Assembly: GCF_937616625.2 (NCBI RefSeq)
Contig: NC_065576.1
Location: 19,928,001 to 19,992,000, forward strand
DNA length: 64,000 nt
Source of the DNA: Mercurialis annua
Lineage: Eukaryota; Streptophyta; Magnoliopsida; Malpighiales; Euphorbiaceae
Direction of reading: 5' to 3'
How positions within the stretch are numbered: the first letter of the stretch is position 1; the number at the start of each line of letters is the position of its first letter. Shown one piece after another: positions 22,785-35,800 of the stretch. Both the position numbers and the translations under genes were made by a program. Under the pieces are notes generated by a model. The model had not been told where the DNA came from. It saw nothing but the letters and a program-made list of their open reading frames with translations, and did not search any database.

Positions 22785-23370
22785 TGTCACGACCCATTTT
22801 CATGAATCGCAACCGGCGCTAGGTTATGGGTATTGTAGTACCAAAACTCGTAGCTAGCCTTTCAATTATCATACAAACACATAAACCTGCAGAAAACCAA
22901 TGCTCGGGGGCAACCGAGACTTCAGCCTAAATCTAGCAGTTATAATATTCAACAATTAAAATAACATGCTTTCCAATAATGGTATTAAATCGGCTCAACA
23001 TAAATAATCCGGAATAATCATATAACATGGCAGAGCAATAATAAATCAATCTGACAACAACTAGAATAAAATAAAGACGTCTAGATAACTACTGTGGTCT
23101 AAGAATAAAACAGTTTGATAATTTTACTAAATTAAATGAAACCTCCGAGGAAAGTAAATACGGAGATCACCAGACTCTCTCAGATCATAACCCTGGGAAA
23201 AATTGGGAAAACAACGAGGTCAGATATACTGAGATGAGTTTATACCACTATTTATATTTATCAAGTGGAAAACCTTTAAAACCGTTTGAAACATTTAATA
23301 ACGACATTACAAATAATAGTTGGAACCCTAATCCACAATTCTAAATAATAAACATAATCCATTAGGCCTG

Positions 23371-23495
23371 GTCCCGAGAGCTGAGCTACACCGAGTTACC
23401 ACTGACCACACTTTTACCACATCCAGAGTCCCGAGAGCTGTGCTACACCGATTTACTCTATTTGGTCCCTAGAGCTATGCTCACACCGAGTTACC
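23371..23495 (-). repeat. Three-copy tandem repeat in LTR
   Basis: Three copies of GTCCCGAGAGCTGAGCTACA followed by CCGAGTTACC, the complement of the repeat at 5751-5870. The 5' LTR copy is at 29840-29965. Confidence 0.8.
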
Positions 23496-23543
23496 ACATT
23501 TGCATATATACCTTACCCAGATCTTTACCGGTGCGCACGCAGT

Positions 23544-23562
23544 CCTAATGATGCCCATTAGG
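23544..23562 (-). other. Stem-loop in LTR
   Basis: Arms CCTAATG / CATTAGG, identical to 5682-5700. The same hairpin is at 30011-30029 in the 5' LTR. Confidence 0.55.
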
Positions 23563-24673
23563 TAGCATGTTTCAACTAAGAACCATAATATAAAAACAGT
23601 TCGAAATATACGTACAGTATATATATTTAATATTAAAATAACAATTTACTTAATAAAGCGGTAAATAATAAGTACAAACTCACTGCATGCTAATCCACAT
23701 GATAACCGGCAAGCAACTAATCCTGGTTCGCCTCTGAAGCACGAACAGTAGACGAGTCTAGACAAATGAAATAATTATTAAAAACAGACCCTAACTCTAG
23801 AGAGTACAAGACACACATAGGACTATCACAAATAACACGTCGGAATAAAACAATCCAGAACAACACAAAAATACCCAATAGGAAAAAAGCCCAATTAATA
23901 CAAGTCTATTGAGTTCTCGCTTGAAATCCGATTTACAAATATTATTTAATAATCTTTAAATAATAATTAATTTCCAAATAGTGGGTTAGCCGAGTTACCA
24001 ATAACTACCAAGCTAATTTCACTTGTCGGGTGACCCAAGTCTAACCCGACTCAAAACGTTTATCAAATATAAACCCGAGTTATATTGATAAAATAATTCG
24101 ATAAAATGATAATCCATTTTAAAAGCGGAACTCAATAACTTCAATTCCAAGTAACCCAAGTTACAACTAAAACTTAACCATTTTAAGTTTATAAAATTTT
24201 GGGACTAAATTGTATTTTAGCCAATTAGGGACTAAACTGTACTTTAGCCAATTAGGGATTAAACTGTACTTTAGCCAATTTGATATCCGAAATCAAATTA
24301 ATTGCTTTTGTTTATAATTAAAACAAAATATAAAGTTATCAACCAAAAACTCACTTAATTAAGTTATAAAAATATTCGAGGGCTAAATTATAATTTAGCC
24401 AATTTCATGCCAAATAGATATTCTTAATTAATATAATTATTATAATTCAAAATGAGCTATATAAAGTTATAACCAACAAATTAATAAGTTAAAAATATAT
24501 TCAAGGGCTAAGTTGTAATTTAGCCAATATTCACGCCATTTAGATATTCGAAATTAAATATAGTTACCCGAGTAATTATAATTTAATTTGTCAAATGTTT
24601 GCCGCTTAAGATTCGCGTATTTATAAATCAAGGTGAGATTCGAAAATCAATTAAAGCAAAAACATAGAATGAA

Positions 24674-24991
24674 GGCTTAAATGCGCCAAAAATCACCAAC
24701 TATCGCGTGTTTTTGGTATTTAACATAATCTTTTAATTTTGGCAAAAAAGTACATGAACTTTCAAAATTTTGCAATTAAGAGCACATGTGTGTTTCCTTT
24801 GAAAAATAATGCAATTTTACATCCAAAACGGCGTCGTTATAATCTAAAACGGTGTCGTTTTACATCCAAAATGGTGCCGGTGTCTTTAATTGCAAAATTT
24901 TAAAAGTTCGTGTACTTTTTTGCCAAAATTAAAAGATTATGTTAAATACCAAAAACACGCGAAAGTTGGTGATTTTTGGTGCATTTAAGCC
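24674..24991. mobile_element. Mutator-type MITE with 9-bp target duplication
   Basis: 318 bp. Ends GGCTTAAATGCGCCAAAAAT and, on the complement, GGCTTAAATGCACCAAAAAT; the inverted repeats run beyond 80 bases. Target copies TAGAATGAA at 24665-24673 and 24992-25000. The sister LTR has the empty site with a single TAGAATGAA (near 31107), which fixes the boundaries. A 9-bp duplication and long inverted repeats are typical of Mutator-like elements. Confidence 0.93.
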
Positions 24992-25741
24992 TAGAATGAA
25001 TTAACTTGAGGAATTAAATTGAGTAAGTAAAACATGTTGGTAGTAATATTGGTCATTTAACCATCTTCAACATATAACATAGCAATTCCTACCAAATTTA
25101 GCCAAATTTCCAGAAAACAGAGATTCAAAACCGATCAAAGAATCAAGCAAGAATGTAACCTTAAACCACACAAGAATCATGCCATTATTACCAAGATTAA
25201 CTTCTAGTTTCTAACATAACCTATCTTAAACAACAATTAGAAAAGCTTAAAAGGAATCCACAACAACATCTCAAGAACGACGGCGAATCCGTAAGAACAC
25301 AACCACGAGATTACATTCAAACCCGCAAGACTCACGATAGCATATAGAATTGACATCAAAGACAGCCAAGAACCGCAACAATATGACAAGAGAAGATGGC
25401 AGTAACATGAAATCCGGAAAACAGTAATAACAACCCAAAACGGTTAACCGTACGACGATTGAAACAAGGTCCATTACGTACCGTTTAGCGTAATTGAGAT
25501 AGGAAATCGAAGGTATGAGAGTCTAGAATCTCCGGGATCAAACGGGACCAATTTCGATCTAGAAACGAATACAAACGAATCAATTAACGGAGGTGCCGTT
25601 TATTAGTTAAAAACAGAGTTTAAGAACTACAAAGAATCCAATGAAATCCTTACCAAGATTGTATGAGGAAGAAGGGATTGAGTGTTGTGTTTGTGTAAGA
25701 TTGATGAGGTTAAGAAAATCGGCTAGGGTTATTAGAGTATG

Positions 25742-25749
25742 TATTTATA
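25742..25749 (-). promoter_or_regulatory. TATA box of minus LTR
   Basis: CTATAAATAC on the complement, about 350 bases from the LTR start and just downstream of the palindrome cluster. The same box in the 5' LTR is at 31855-31862. Confidence 0.65.
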
Positions 25750-25802
25750 GGGGACTTAAGATAAGAAAACGAAGCCGGGGTTCAAGCTTCGTTGCTCGCA
25801 GC

Positions 25803-25910
25803 GTTGGTCTCAAACGAGACCAACAAAATTGCACCTGGTCTCGTTCGAGAATCTCAGTTCTCGAACGAGACCGAGTGGATTCAGCACAGGTCTCGTTGGA
25901 GACCTGTGCT
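25803..25910 (-). promoter_or_regulatory. Palindrome cluster directly upstream of the LTR TATA box
   Basis: 25803-25824: arms GTTGGTCTC / GAGACCAAC. 25837-25872: arms GGTCTCGTTCGAGAA / TTCTCGAACGAGACC around TCTCAG. 25883-25910: arms AGCACAGGTCTC / GAGACCTGTGCT around GTTG. All three are perfect here. The copy at 31917-32022 has mismatches in the first and third. Confidence 0.8.
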
Positions 25911-26095
25911 GGCCGAAGGAGGGAATTGGCTTTGAGCCAATTCTCTTGGGCCAAAGGGAATGATTCATTTTCTTGGCCCAAAACAATTAACCCAACCTCA
26001 CATCAAACACGAACCGAGCTACCAAACTCTAAATTAACATCGAAACACTACCGGAAGCTCATCGGAAATTAGCGAAAAATATACGGGTTATTACA

Positions 26096-26103
26096 TTCTT
26101 CCC
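26096..26103 (-). other. Polypurine tract (minus element)
   Basis: The complement reads GGGGAAGAA up to the LTR start at 26095. It is repeated at 32203-32210 next to the second LTR. Confidence 0.8.
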
Positions 26104-26113
26104 CACTAATTAT

Positions 26114-26131
26114 AAATTCGTCCTCGAATTT
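26114..26131 (-). promoter_or_regulatory. Hairpin upstream of polypurine tract (AGGA loop)
   Basis: On the complement, AAATTCG-AGGA-CGAATTT, the same as in the coding element (3502-3519) although this element encodes nothing. A second copy is at 32221-32238. Confidence 0.55.
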
Positions 26132-29100
26132 AAAACAAAACCCTCGACGGGCCACATAACATAAAGTTACACGTCTAGTTGAACAAGATATACAAAGCCG
26201 ATAATAAAACGCATCTACGAGATACCCGACGTAAACCAGGACAACAAAAACAATGAAACTGCATACGACTTCTGTCATTAAAAACAGTACTCAACCATCC
26301 CAACTGTAGTTCAAGGTATTCTATGCTCAATGACATACGTACATCCGTAAGTAAAGCTTAACAGATTGTCCTTGAAACAACCCAAAACCTCCAGTTGCAA
26401 TAAACCGAACTCACTCAATGTCACCAAAGTACCGACGTAACTTTACCTAGGCATAAACGATAACGCAACTCCAGGTGAAATCAACTAAGATAAAACAAAC
26501 TCTATTACACAACACTCGGCTGATAACATAGGACAATTAAGAACAAATCTCGAATCTCAAAACTGTCTCTGATTCGCAATATAAGCGATCACAACACACA
26601 TAAGTACCAATTTCTGTTTCTAACAATTTGGTGTTCCAACTATTAGTAACACAATTATTTACTGAAAGTCACAATTACTCTATACCAGAGTGGCTTCCAA
26701 AACCAGCTCAAAACTCATTATTATAAAATCCTCAATGTCAAACACACGATTAAGCGCCAAGCTCAACTATAGTTCTATAATTCCAAAATCTTTTGTCTCG
26801 AACAAAACAATAACATTGCAAACATCGCTGATAAAATCTATTTTCTATAACACTTACTCACTTCCACTTATAGCATCTCTACATTAAAATTATTGATAAC
26901 TAAACCCAATAAAATTCAGATAGTATTTCGGTTCCATAACAAAACTATAATAATCATCCAATCCCGATGATTCATAGCAATTCGATAATAACATTAACTT
27001 GTGAATCATAAAGCACAAGACGCATACCGAATTTCCCAAGCAAACGTGAACTTGACTCATAATGAGAAACTCTAGATTAGTAATAAACAAACTCAATTGT
27101 AACAATTTCTTCAATCATTTAGAAACATAATGCCCCAACTAAGCTGAACATCGACTGCATCTGACAACTCAAAAATTTTGTCTCTCACAACGAGGGTTCA
27201 ACCATGATCAAACGATATACAAACATTACAATTATACTATGAATTAACAAAATCGATCAACCAATCATGGTTGTCGAAACCTACTAACCGCGATTCTCGA
27301 TTCTCAAATCATCTATCTCATATAACCAAATCGAACTGAAATTCTCAAATTATTCAATCAATTGACTATAACCTCGTATACAACGATAGATCAATACGAC
27401 CAGTTTACTACGACCGGATTGTCAGCTATGCTCAAAACCAACCCCTATGGGTATAAAATCTTTTAATACAAAAAAAAAATTTATATACAAAAAAAAAATT
27501 TCCACTTTGTTTAAAAGACTCTACGTCTTACACCTCCTTTTTAATTCAAAATCGAAATACCGTTACCGTTGAAAAACCATCGGTTTTGCAAACGCTTGAA
27601 AATTCCAAAATATCCACATTTTGAATCCGAAATTCTCACTTACTTTTAAATACGTTTGCAAATTTATGAAACAATTCAACTGATAAAATTTATGTTCTCT
27701 TTCAATCAACTTGCTAAAACACTTGTTAAATATTTTATACTTTTCTCGTAAAAGTCAAACTGCGGCAAAATTCTCTGTATTCCAAAATACACATTAATGT
27801 TTCAAAACGTTCAAATTTAAATCGTATCTAAATTTTTTCTCTTAAACACAATCACAATTAGAGAAATCGCTCAAGCGAAAAAAAATTATTATCCCTTTTG
27901 AATCAATATTGACAAAATTTCTTCCCTTTCCTCAGAAAGTTAAACATAGCAATGTGAAATCTCTTGTTTATAAAAATACATTTATATTAATACACCAAAA
28001 TACTTGGACATTTTCAAAACTGAAAAGATGAATTCTCGTTTTAAACGAAAATATAGTGTAAACAAACACATGGAGCATAACCAACATCCTTAATCCACAA
28101 ATCCTTAATTATCATGAAGATTTCTATTCTAAAATACACTATATCGTACTTAGCACAACTATATCTCGAGCGCAACCTCAAAATCATTCTTACTCATAAC
28201 CACAAGATTCTAATTCTACAGACGAATATCTCACAACATAAACGTCCCATATCCATCACCATCATCACAGAGTATTTGTTTAGCTACCTTTCGGTAACAG
28301 TTTCAAAATCATTTGAAATCCGACAACTTTATAAATACTTTTATCACAATGTGACTCGCGAGTTCGTTTCAAAACACTTTCCTTAGGGTGATGACATCTC
28401 TCCTCCCCAAAGAGTTGCATCCAACCCTAATCATTTCTATTCACGTGATGCATGTACTATTATGCATGTATCAATTATTTATTTATCTTTTATTTAGTGA
28501 ACATACTTAGTGCTCAATGCAATCCTATTATGTGGTCAAACATTGTATTATGTCGACACACAAATCAGATAAAACAAATATTGTAATATGTCGACACACA
28601 ATCCTATTATGTCGACACACAAATCAGATAAAACAAATATTCTCAATAAAATTTTTAAACAACATGTGGTCAAACATTGTATGACCACCAAAACACGTTT
28701 TAAAATTTAACCCAAATTTTTTATAGAAAACAAGACAAACGCCCCACATACGATCACATTTAAGATCAACAATTGAGGCCAAAACCGAGATGTACTTTAT
28801 TAATAAGGCAAAAGCAGTTCAACGCATCATGTAAAATAATTGTAACAATACCATATATTCTAAATCGTTTCAGGCAGAAACGCCAAGGTTTATTAAACAA
28901 CATCATACCCAAGTATGAGTTTAGAAAAGTTTACCAACCTAAGATTTCCCGAGAAATCGAAAGCAATAGTAATCACCCAAGCGAAATAACCTCAACTTCA
29001 TATAACACAGAAATTAACATCCAAGTGAAATAAATTGTCAGACATAGCATCAATACAAAATAAAGACTGACAGACATCACCTATAGGATGTAGGCTGAAA

Positions 29101-29226
29101 GTTTAAAAACAAATGATGACGTTTTAAAGACATGACAGAAACCTATATCCGCAGTAGTTCCTAAGACACAACAACACCTAACAGAGTAAACACATAGCAT
29201 GCAAATGGCCTTGTTTTGAAACCAAA

Positions 29227-29238
29227 GCTCTGATACCA
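29227..29238 (-). other. Primer binding site (initiator Met tRNA)
   Basis: The complement reads TGGTATCAGAGC, the usual plant primer site matching the 3' end of initiator Met tRNA, four bases from the 5' LTR end (29243). Confidence 0.92.
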
Positions 29239-29242
29239 AGTT

Positions 29243-32202
29243 TGTCACGACCCATTTTCATGAATCGCGACCGGCGCTAGGTTATGGGTATTGTAGTACC
29301 AAAACCCGTAGCTAGCCTTTCAATTATCATACAAACACATAAACCTGTAGAAAACCAATGCTCAGGGGCAACCGAGACTTCAGCCTAAATCTAGCAGTTA
29401 TAATATTCAAAAATTAAAATAACATGCTTTCCAATAATGGTATTAAATCGGCTCAACATAAATAATCCGGAATAATCATATAACATGCCAGAGCAATAAT
29501 AAATCAATCAGACCAATCTGACAACAACTAGAATAAAAAAAAGACGTCTAGATAACTACTGCGGTCTAAGAATAAAACAGTTTGATAATTTTACTAAATT
29601 AAATGAAACCTCCGAGGAAAGTAAATACGGAGATCACCAGACTCTCTCAGATCATAACCCTGGGAAAAATTGGGAAAACAACGGGGTCAGATATACTGAG
29701 AAGAGTTTACACCACTATTTATATTTATCAAGTGGAAAACCTTTAAAACCGTTTAAAACATTTAATAACGACATTATGAATAATAGTTGGAACCCTAATC
29801 CACAATTCTAAATAATAAACATAATCCATTAGGCCTGGTCTCTAGAGCTGAGCTACACCGAGTTACCACTGACCTCATTTTTCCCACATCCAGAGTCCCG
29901 AGAGCTTTTCTACACCGAGTTACTCTATTTGGTCCCGAGAGCTATGCTCACACCGAGTTATCACATTTGCATATATACCTTACCCAGATCTTTACTGGTG
30001 CGCACGTAGTCCTAATGATGCCCATTAGGTAGCATGTTCCAACTAAGAACCATAATATAAAAACAGTTCGAAATATACGTACAGTATATTTATTTAATAT
30101 TAAAATAACAATTTACTTAATAAAGCGGTAAATAGTAAGTACAAACTCACTGCTTGCTAATCCACGTGATAACCGGCAAGCAACTTATCCTGGTTCGCCT
30201 CTGAAGCACGAACAGTAGACGGGTCTAGACAAATGAAATAATTATTAAAAACAGACCCTAACTCTAGAGAGTACTAGACACACATAGGACTAGCACAAAT
30301 AACACGTCGGAATAAAACAATCCAGAACAACACAAAAATACCCAATAGGTAAAAAGCCCAATTAATACAAGTCTATTGAGGTCTCGCTTGAAATCCGATT
30401 TACAAATATTATTTAATAATCTTTAAATAATAATTAATTTCCAAATAGTGGGTTAGCCGAGTTACCAATAACTACCAAGCTAATCTCACTTGTCGGGTGA
30501 CCCAAGTCTAACCCGACTCAAAACGTTTATCAAATATAAACCCAAGTTATATTGATAAAATAATTCGATAAAATGATAATCCATTTTAAAAGCGGAACTC
30601 AATAACTTCAATTACAAGTAACCCAAGTTACAACTAAAACTTAACCATTTTAAGTTTATAAAATTTTGGGACTAAACTGTATCTTAGCCAATTAGGAACT
30701 AAACTTTACTTTAGCCAATTTGATATCCGAAATCAAATTAATTGCTTTTGTTTATAATTAAAACAAAATATAAAGTTATCAACCAAAAACTCACTTAATT
30801 AAGTTATAAAAATATTCGAGGGCTAAATTTTAATTTAGCCAATTTCATGCCAAATAGATATTCTTAATTAATATAACTATTATAATTCAAAATGAGCTAT
30901 ATAAAGTTATAACCAACAACTTAATAAGTTAAAAATATATTCAAGGGCTAAGTTGTAATTTAGCCAATATTCACGCCATTTAGATATTCGAAATTAAATA
31001 TAGTTACCCGAGTAATTATAATTTAATTTGTCAAATGTTTGCCGCTTAAGATTCGCATATTTATAAATCAAGGTGAGATTCGAAAATCAATTAAAGCAAA
31101 AACGTAGAATGAATTAACTTGAGGAATTAAATTGAGTAAGTAAAACATGTTGGTGGTAATATTGGTCATTTAACCATCTTCAACATATAACATAGCAATT
31201 CTCACCAAATTTAGCCAAATTTCCAGAAAACAGAGATTCAAAACCGATCAAAGAATCAAGCAAGAATGTAACCTTAAACCACACAAGAATCGTGCCATTA
31301 TTACCAAGATTAACTTCTAGTTTCTAACATAACCTATCTTAAACAACAATTAGAAAAGCTTAAAAGGAATCCACGACAACATCTCAAGAACGACGGCGAG
31401 TCCGTAAGAACACAACCACGAGATTACATTCTAACCCGCAAGACTCACGATAGCATATAGAATTGACATCAAAGACAGCCAAGAACCGCAGCAATATGAC
31501 AAGAGAAGATGGCAGTAACATGAAATCCGGAAAACAGTAATAACAACCAAAAAACGGTTAACCGTACGGCGATTGAAACGAGATCGATTACGTACCGTTT
31601 AGCGTAATTGAGATAGGAAATCGAAGGTATGAGAGTCTAGAATCTCCGGGATCAAACGGGACCAATTTCGATCTAGAAACGAATACAAACGAATCAATTA
31701 ACGGAGGTGCAATTATTAGTTAAAAACAGAGTTTAAGAACTACAAAGAATCCAATGAAATCCTTACCAAGATTGTATGAGGAAGAAGGGATTGAGTGTTG
31801 TGTTTGTGTAAGATTGATGAGGTTCAGAAAATCGGCTAGGGTTATTAGAGTATGTATTTATAGGGGACTTAAGATAAGAAAACGAAGCCGGGGTTCAAGC
31901 TTCGTTGCTCGCAGCGTTGATCTCAAACGAGACCAACAAAACTGCACCTGGTCTCGTTCGAGAATCTCAGTTCTCGAACGAGACCGAGTGGATTCAGCAC
32001 AGGTCTCGTTGGAGACCTATGCTGGCCGAAGAAGGGAATTGGGCCAATTCCCTCGGGCCAAAGGGAATGATTCATTTTCTTGGCCCAAAACAATTAACCC
32101 AACCTCACATCAAACACGAACCGAGCTACCAAACTCTAAATTAACATCGAAACACTACCGGAAGCTCGTCGGAAATTAGCGAAAAATATACGGGTTATTA
32201 AA
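29243..32202 (-). repeat. 5' LTR of minus-strand non-coding element (2960 bp)
   Basis: On the complement it starts at 32202 with TTTAATAACCCG, where the usual TG is changed to TT, and ends GGGTCGTGACA at 29243, next to the primer site. It has no MITE. It is also followed, at 32203, by a polypurine tract and interior, so it serves as 5' LTR of one unit and 3' LTR of the next. Confidence 0.92.
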
Positions 32203-32730
32203 TTCTTCCCCACTAATTATAAATTCGTCCTCGAATTTAAAACAAAACCCTCGACGTGCCACATAACATAAAGTTACACGTCTAGTTGAACAAGATATAC
32301 AAAGCCGATAATAAAACGCATCTACGAGATACCCGACGTAAACCAGGACAACAAAAACAATGAAACTGCAAACGACTTCTGTCATTAAAGAACAGTACTC
32401 AACCATCCCAACTTTAGTTCAAGGTATTCCATGCTCAATGACATACGTACATCTGTAAGTAAAGCTTAACAGATTGTCCTTGAAACAACCCAAAACCTCC
32501 AGTTGCAATAAACCAAACTCACTCAAGGTCACCAAAGTACCGACGCAACTTTCCCTAGGCATAAACGATAACGCAACTCCAGGTGAAATCAACTAAGATA
32601 AAACAAACTCTATTACACAACACTCGGCTGATAACATAGGACAATTAAGAACAAATCTCGAATCTCAAAACTGCCTCTGATTCGCAATATAAGCGATCAC
32701 AACACACATAAGTACCAATTTCTGTTTCTA
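32203..32730 (-). mobile_element. Second, truncated interior copy
   Basis: 528 bases match 26096-26625 closely (polypurine tract, hairpin, then interior). This makes the order LTR-interior-LTR-interior, as left by unequal exchange between tandem or nested copies. The copy stops at TTTCTGTTTCTA. Confidence 0.88.
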
Positions 32731-32822
32731 ACCGTACGACGATTGAAACGAGATCGATTACGTACCGTTTAGCGTAATTGAGATAGGAAATCGAAGGTAT
32801 GAGAGTCTAGAATCTCCGGGAT
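32731..32822 (-). repeat. 92-bp LTR shard at satellite junction
   Basis: It matches 31561-31652 almost exactly, same strand. The left join shares TAAC between the interior (TTTCTAAC) and the LTR (GGTTAACC). The right join is to satellite AGCCAAACG. It looks like end-joining with microhomology. Confidence 0.85.
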
Positions 32823-35800
32823 AGCCAAACGTATAAAACATTACAAAACTAATCCAAACGTTTAAAACATTACGAAACAAATCCTAACGTTTCACCTTTT
32901 TAGAGATTTAAGCCAAACGTTTAAAACGTTACGAAACAAATCTTAATGTTTCATCTATTTAGCGATTTAAGCCAAACGTTTAAATCGTTACGAAACAAAT
33001 CTAAATGTATAAAACGTTGCAAAACAAATCCTTACGTTTCGCATTTTTAGCAATTTAAGCCAAATGTATAAAACGTTACAAAATAAATCCTAACGTTTCC
33101 CCTTTTTAGCGATTTATGCCAAACGTTTAAAATGTTCGAAACTTATCCAAACGTTTAAAACGTTAAAAAAAATCCTAACATTTCACCTTTTTAGCGATTT
33201 GAGCCAAACGTTTAAAACGTTACGAAACAAATCTTAACGTTTCACTTTTTTCACGATTTAAGCCAGACATTTAAAACGTTACGAAACAAATCCAAATATT
33301 TAAAATGTTACGAAACAAATCCTAACGTTTCACCTTTTTAGCGATTTAAGCCAAACGTTAGAAACGTTACGAAACAAATCTTAACGTTTCACATTTTTAG
33401 CGATTTAAGGCAAACGTTTAAAACATAACGAAACAAATCCAAACGTATAAAAACGTTATGATACAAATCCTAACGTTACAAAATTTTAGCGATTTAAGCC
33501 AAATGTTTAAAACGTTACGAAACAAATCTTTATGTTTCACCTTTTTAGTGATTTAAGCCAAAGGTTTAAAACGTTACGAAACAAATGCAAACGTTTAAAA
33601 TGTTACGAAACAAAACCTAACTTTTCACCCTTTTAGATATTTTAGCCAAACATTTAAAACGTTACGAAGCAAATCCAAATGTTTCACCTTTTTAGCGATT
33701 TAAGCCAAACGTTTAAAACGTTATGAATCTAATCCAAACGTTTAAAACGTTACGAAACTAATCCAAACGTTTAAAAAGTTACGAAAAAAATCCTAACGTT
33801 TCCCCTTTTTAGATATTGAATCCAAACGTCTAAAACGTTATGAAACAAGTCAAAACGTTTAAAACATTACGAAACAAGTCGAAACGTTTAAAACGTTACG
33901 AAACAAATCCTAACGTTTCACCTTTTTAGTGATTTAAGCCAAACGTTTAAAATGTTACGAAACAAATCTTAATGTTTCACCTTTTTAGCAATTTAAGCCA
34001 AAATTTTAAAACGTTCAAAACAAATACAAACGTTTAAAATGTTACGAAAAAAATCCTAACGTTTCACCTTTTTAGGAATTTAAGTCAATCCTTTAAAACG
34101 TTACAAAACAAATCCAAACGTTTAAAACGTTATGAAATAAATCCTATCATTTTCCCTTTTTAGCGATTTAAACTAAACGTTTTAAGCATTACGAAACAAA
34201 TTCAAACATTTCACCTATTTAGCGATTTAAGCCAAACGTTTAATAAATTTGAGCAATTTAAGCCAAACCTTTAAAACGTTACGAAACAAATCCAAATATA
34301 AAAAATGTTTCGAAACAAATCATAACGTTTCACCTTTTTGGCGATTTAAGCCAAATATTTAAAACATTACGAAACAAATACAATTTTTTTACCTTTTTAG
34401 CGATTTAAGCCAAACGTTTAAAACGTTAGGAAATTTATCCAAACGTTTAAAACGTTACGAAACAAATTCTAACATTTCACCTTTTTACGATTAAACCCAA
34501 ATATTTGAAACGTTATGAAACTAATCCAAACGTTTAAAACACTACGAAACAAATTCTAACGTTTCCCCTTATTAGTGATCTATGCCAACCGTTTAAAACG
34601 TTACGAAACAAATCTTAACGTTTCCCCTTTTTAGAGACTTAAACCAAACGTTTAAAACGTTACGAAACAAATCCAAATGTTTAAAACGTTGCGAAACAAA
34701 TCCTAACATTACTCCTTTTTAGCAATTTAAGCCAAACGTTATGAAACAAATCTAAATGTTTAAAAAGTTACGAAATAAATCCTAGCGTTTCTCCTTTTTA
34801 CCGATTTAAGCCAAACGTTTAAAACGTTACGAAACAAATCTTAATCTTTCACCTTTTTAGGATTTAAGCCAAACTTTTAAAACTTTACGAAACAAATCCA
34901 AACGTTCAAAACGTTACGAAACAAATCCTAAAGTTTCACCTTTTTAGCAATTTAAGCCAAACGTTTAAAACTTCACAAAACAAATCCTAACGTTTCTCCT
35001 TTTTAGCAATTTAAGCCAAATGTTTAAAACGTTATGAAACAAATCCTAACGTTTCACCTTTTTACCGATTTAAGCCAAACGTTTAAAACGTTACGAAAAC
35101 AAATCCAAACATTTAAAACGTTACGAAACAAATAAAAACGTTTCCCCTTTTTAGCGATTTAAGCCAAACGTTTAAAATGTTACCAAAACTAATCTAAACG
35201 TTTAAAACGTTACAAAAGAAATCCTACCGTTTCACCTTTTTAGAGATTTGAGGCAAACGTTTAAAACGTTACGAAAAAAATCTTAACGTTTCACCTTTTT
35301 AACGATCTAAGCCAAACGTTTAAAAAGTTATTATACAAATCCAAATATTTAAAATGTTACGAAGCAAATCCTAACGTTTCCCCTTTTTAGCGATTTAAGC
35401 CAAACATTTAAAATGTTACGAAAACAAATCCAAAAGTTTAAAACGTTACGAAACAAATACAAACATTTCACCTTTTTTAACGATTTAAGCCAAACTGTTA
35501 AAACGTTACAAAATTTACACAAATATTTAAAACGTTACGAAACAAATCCTAACATTTCACCTTTTTAGCGATTTAACCCAAACGTTTAAAACGTTACGAA
35601 AGTAATCCAAACGTTTAAAACGATACGAAACAAAACCTAACGTTTCCCCTTTTTAGCGATTTAAGCCAAACGTTTAAAATGTTACAAAACAAATCTTAAC
35701 GTTTCCGCTTTTTAGCGATTTAAGCAAAACGTGTAAAATGTTATGAAACAAATCCAAACGTTTAAAACGTTGCGAATAAATCCTAACATTACTCCTTTTT

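Larger units (their letters stand above)
23193..25653 (-). other. Candidate intron inside LTR (minus, 3' copy)
   Basis: On the complement: possible donor TTG|GTAAGG ending at 25653, about 90 bases after the TATA box. Possible acceptor TTTTTCCCAG|G at 23193 with GAGACTCATCTCAG-like sequence upstream. It includes the 318-bp MITE. The same sites in the 5' LTR are at 31766 and 29660. Inferred only. Confidence 0.4.
22785..26095 (-). repeat. 3' LTR of minus-strand non-coding element, with MITE
   Basis: On the complement it starts TGTAATAACCCG (26095) and ends GGGTCGTGACA (22785). It is 3311 bp long, or 2984 bp without the MITE and its target copy. It pairs with 29243-32202; in the first 350 bases I count about nine substitutions and one 9-bp indel. 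It has three copies of a ~30-bp TTAGCCAATTAGGGACTAAA unit near 24200-24285 where the 5' LTR has two. Confidence 0.93.
26096..29242 (-). mobile_element. Non-coding interior of minus-strand LARD-like element
   Basis: 3.15 kb between the polypurine tract and the primer site, with no ORF above 90 codons and no recognisable gag or pol motif. Two LTRs of about 2.96 kb around an ORF-less interior match the large retrotransposon derivative pattern, which depends on proteins from a coding relative. The LTRs resemble those of the coding element at 1-6462, the obvious partner type. A block at 28385-28520 resembles 9749-9955. A duplicated ATTATGTCGACACACAAATCAGATAAAACAAATATT unit lies near 28540-28645. 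Confidence 0.85.

Noticed and set aside
25641..26072. A 143-codon ORF, repeated as a 141-codon ORF at 31754-32179
   Set aside because: Both run antisense through the promoter half of the LTR pair. They are alike only because the LTRs are alike, and the palindromes and TATA box lie inside them.
29227..29238. tRNA gene fragment
   Set aside because: It is the 12-base primer site beside an LTR; no tRNA cloverleaf surrounds it.
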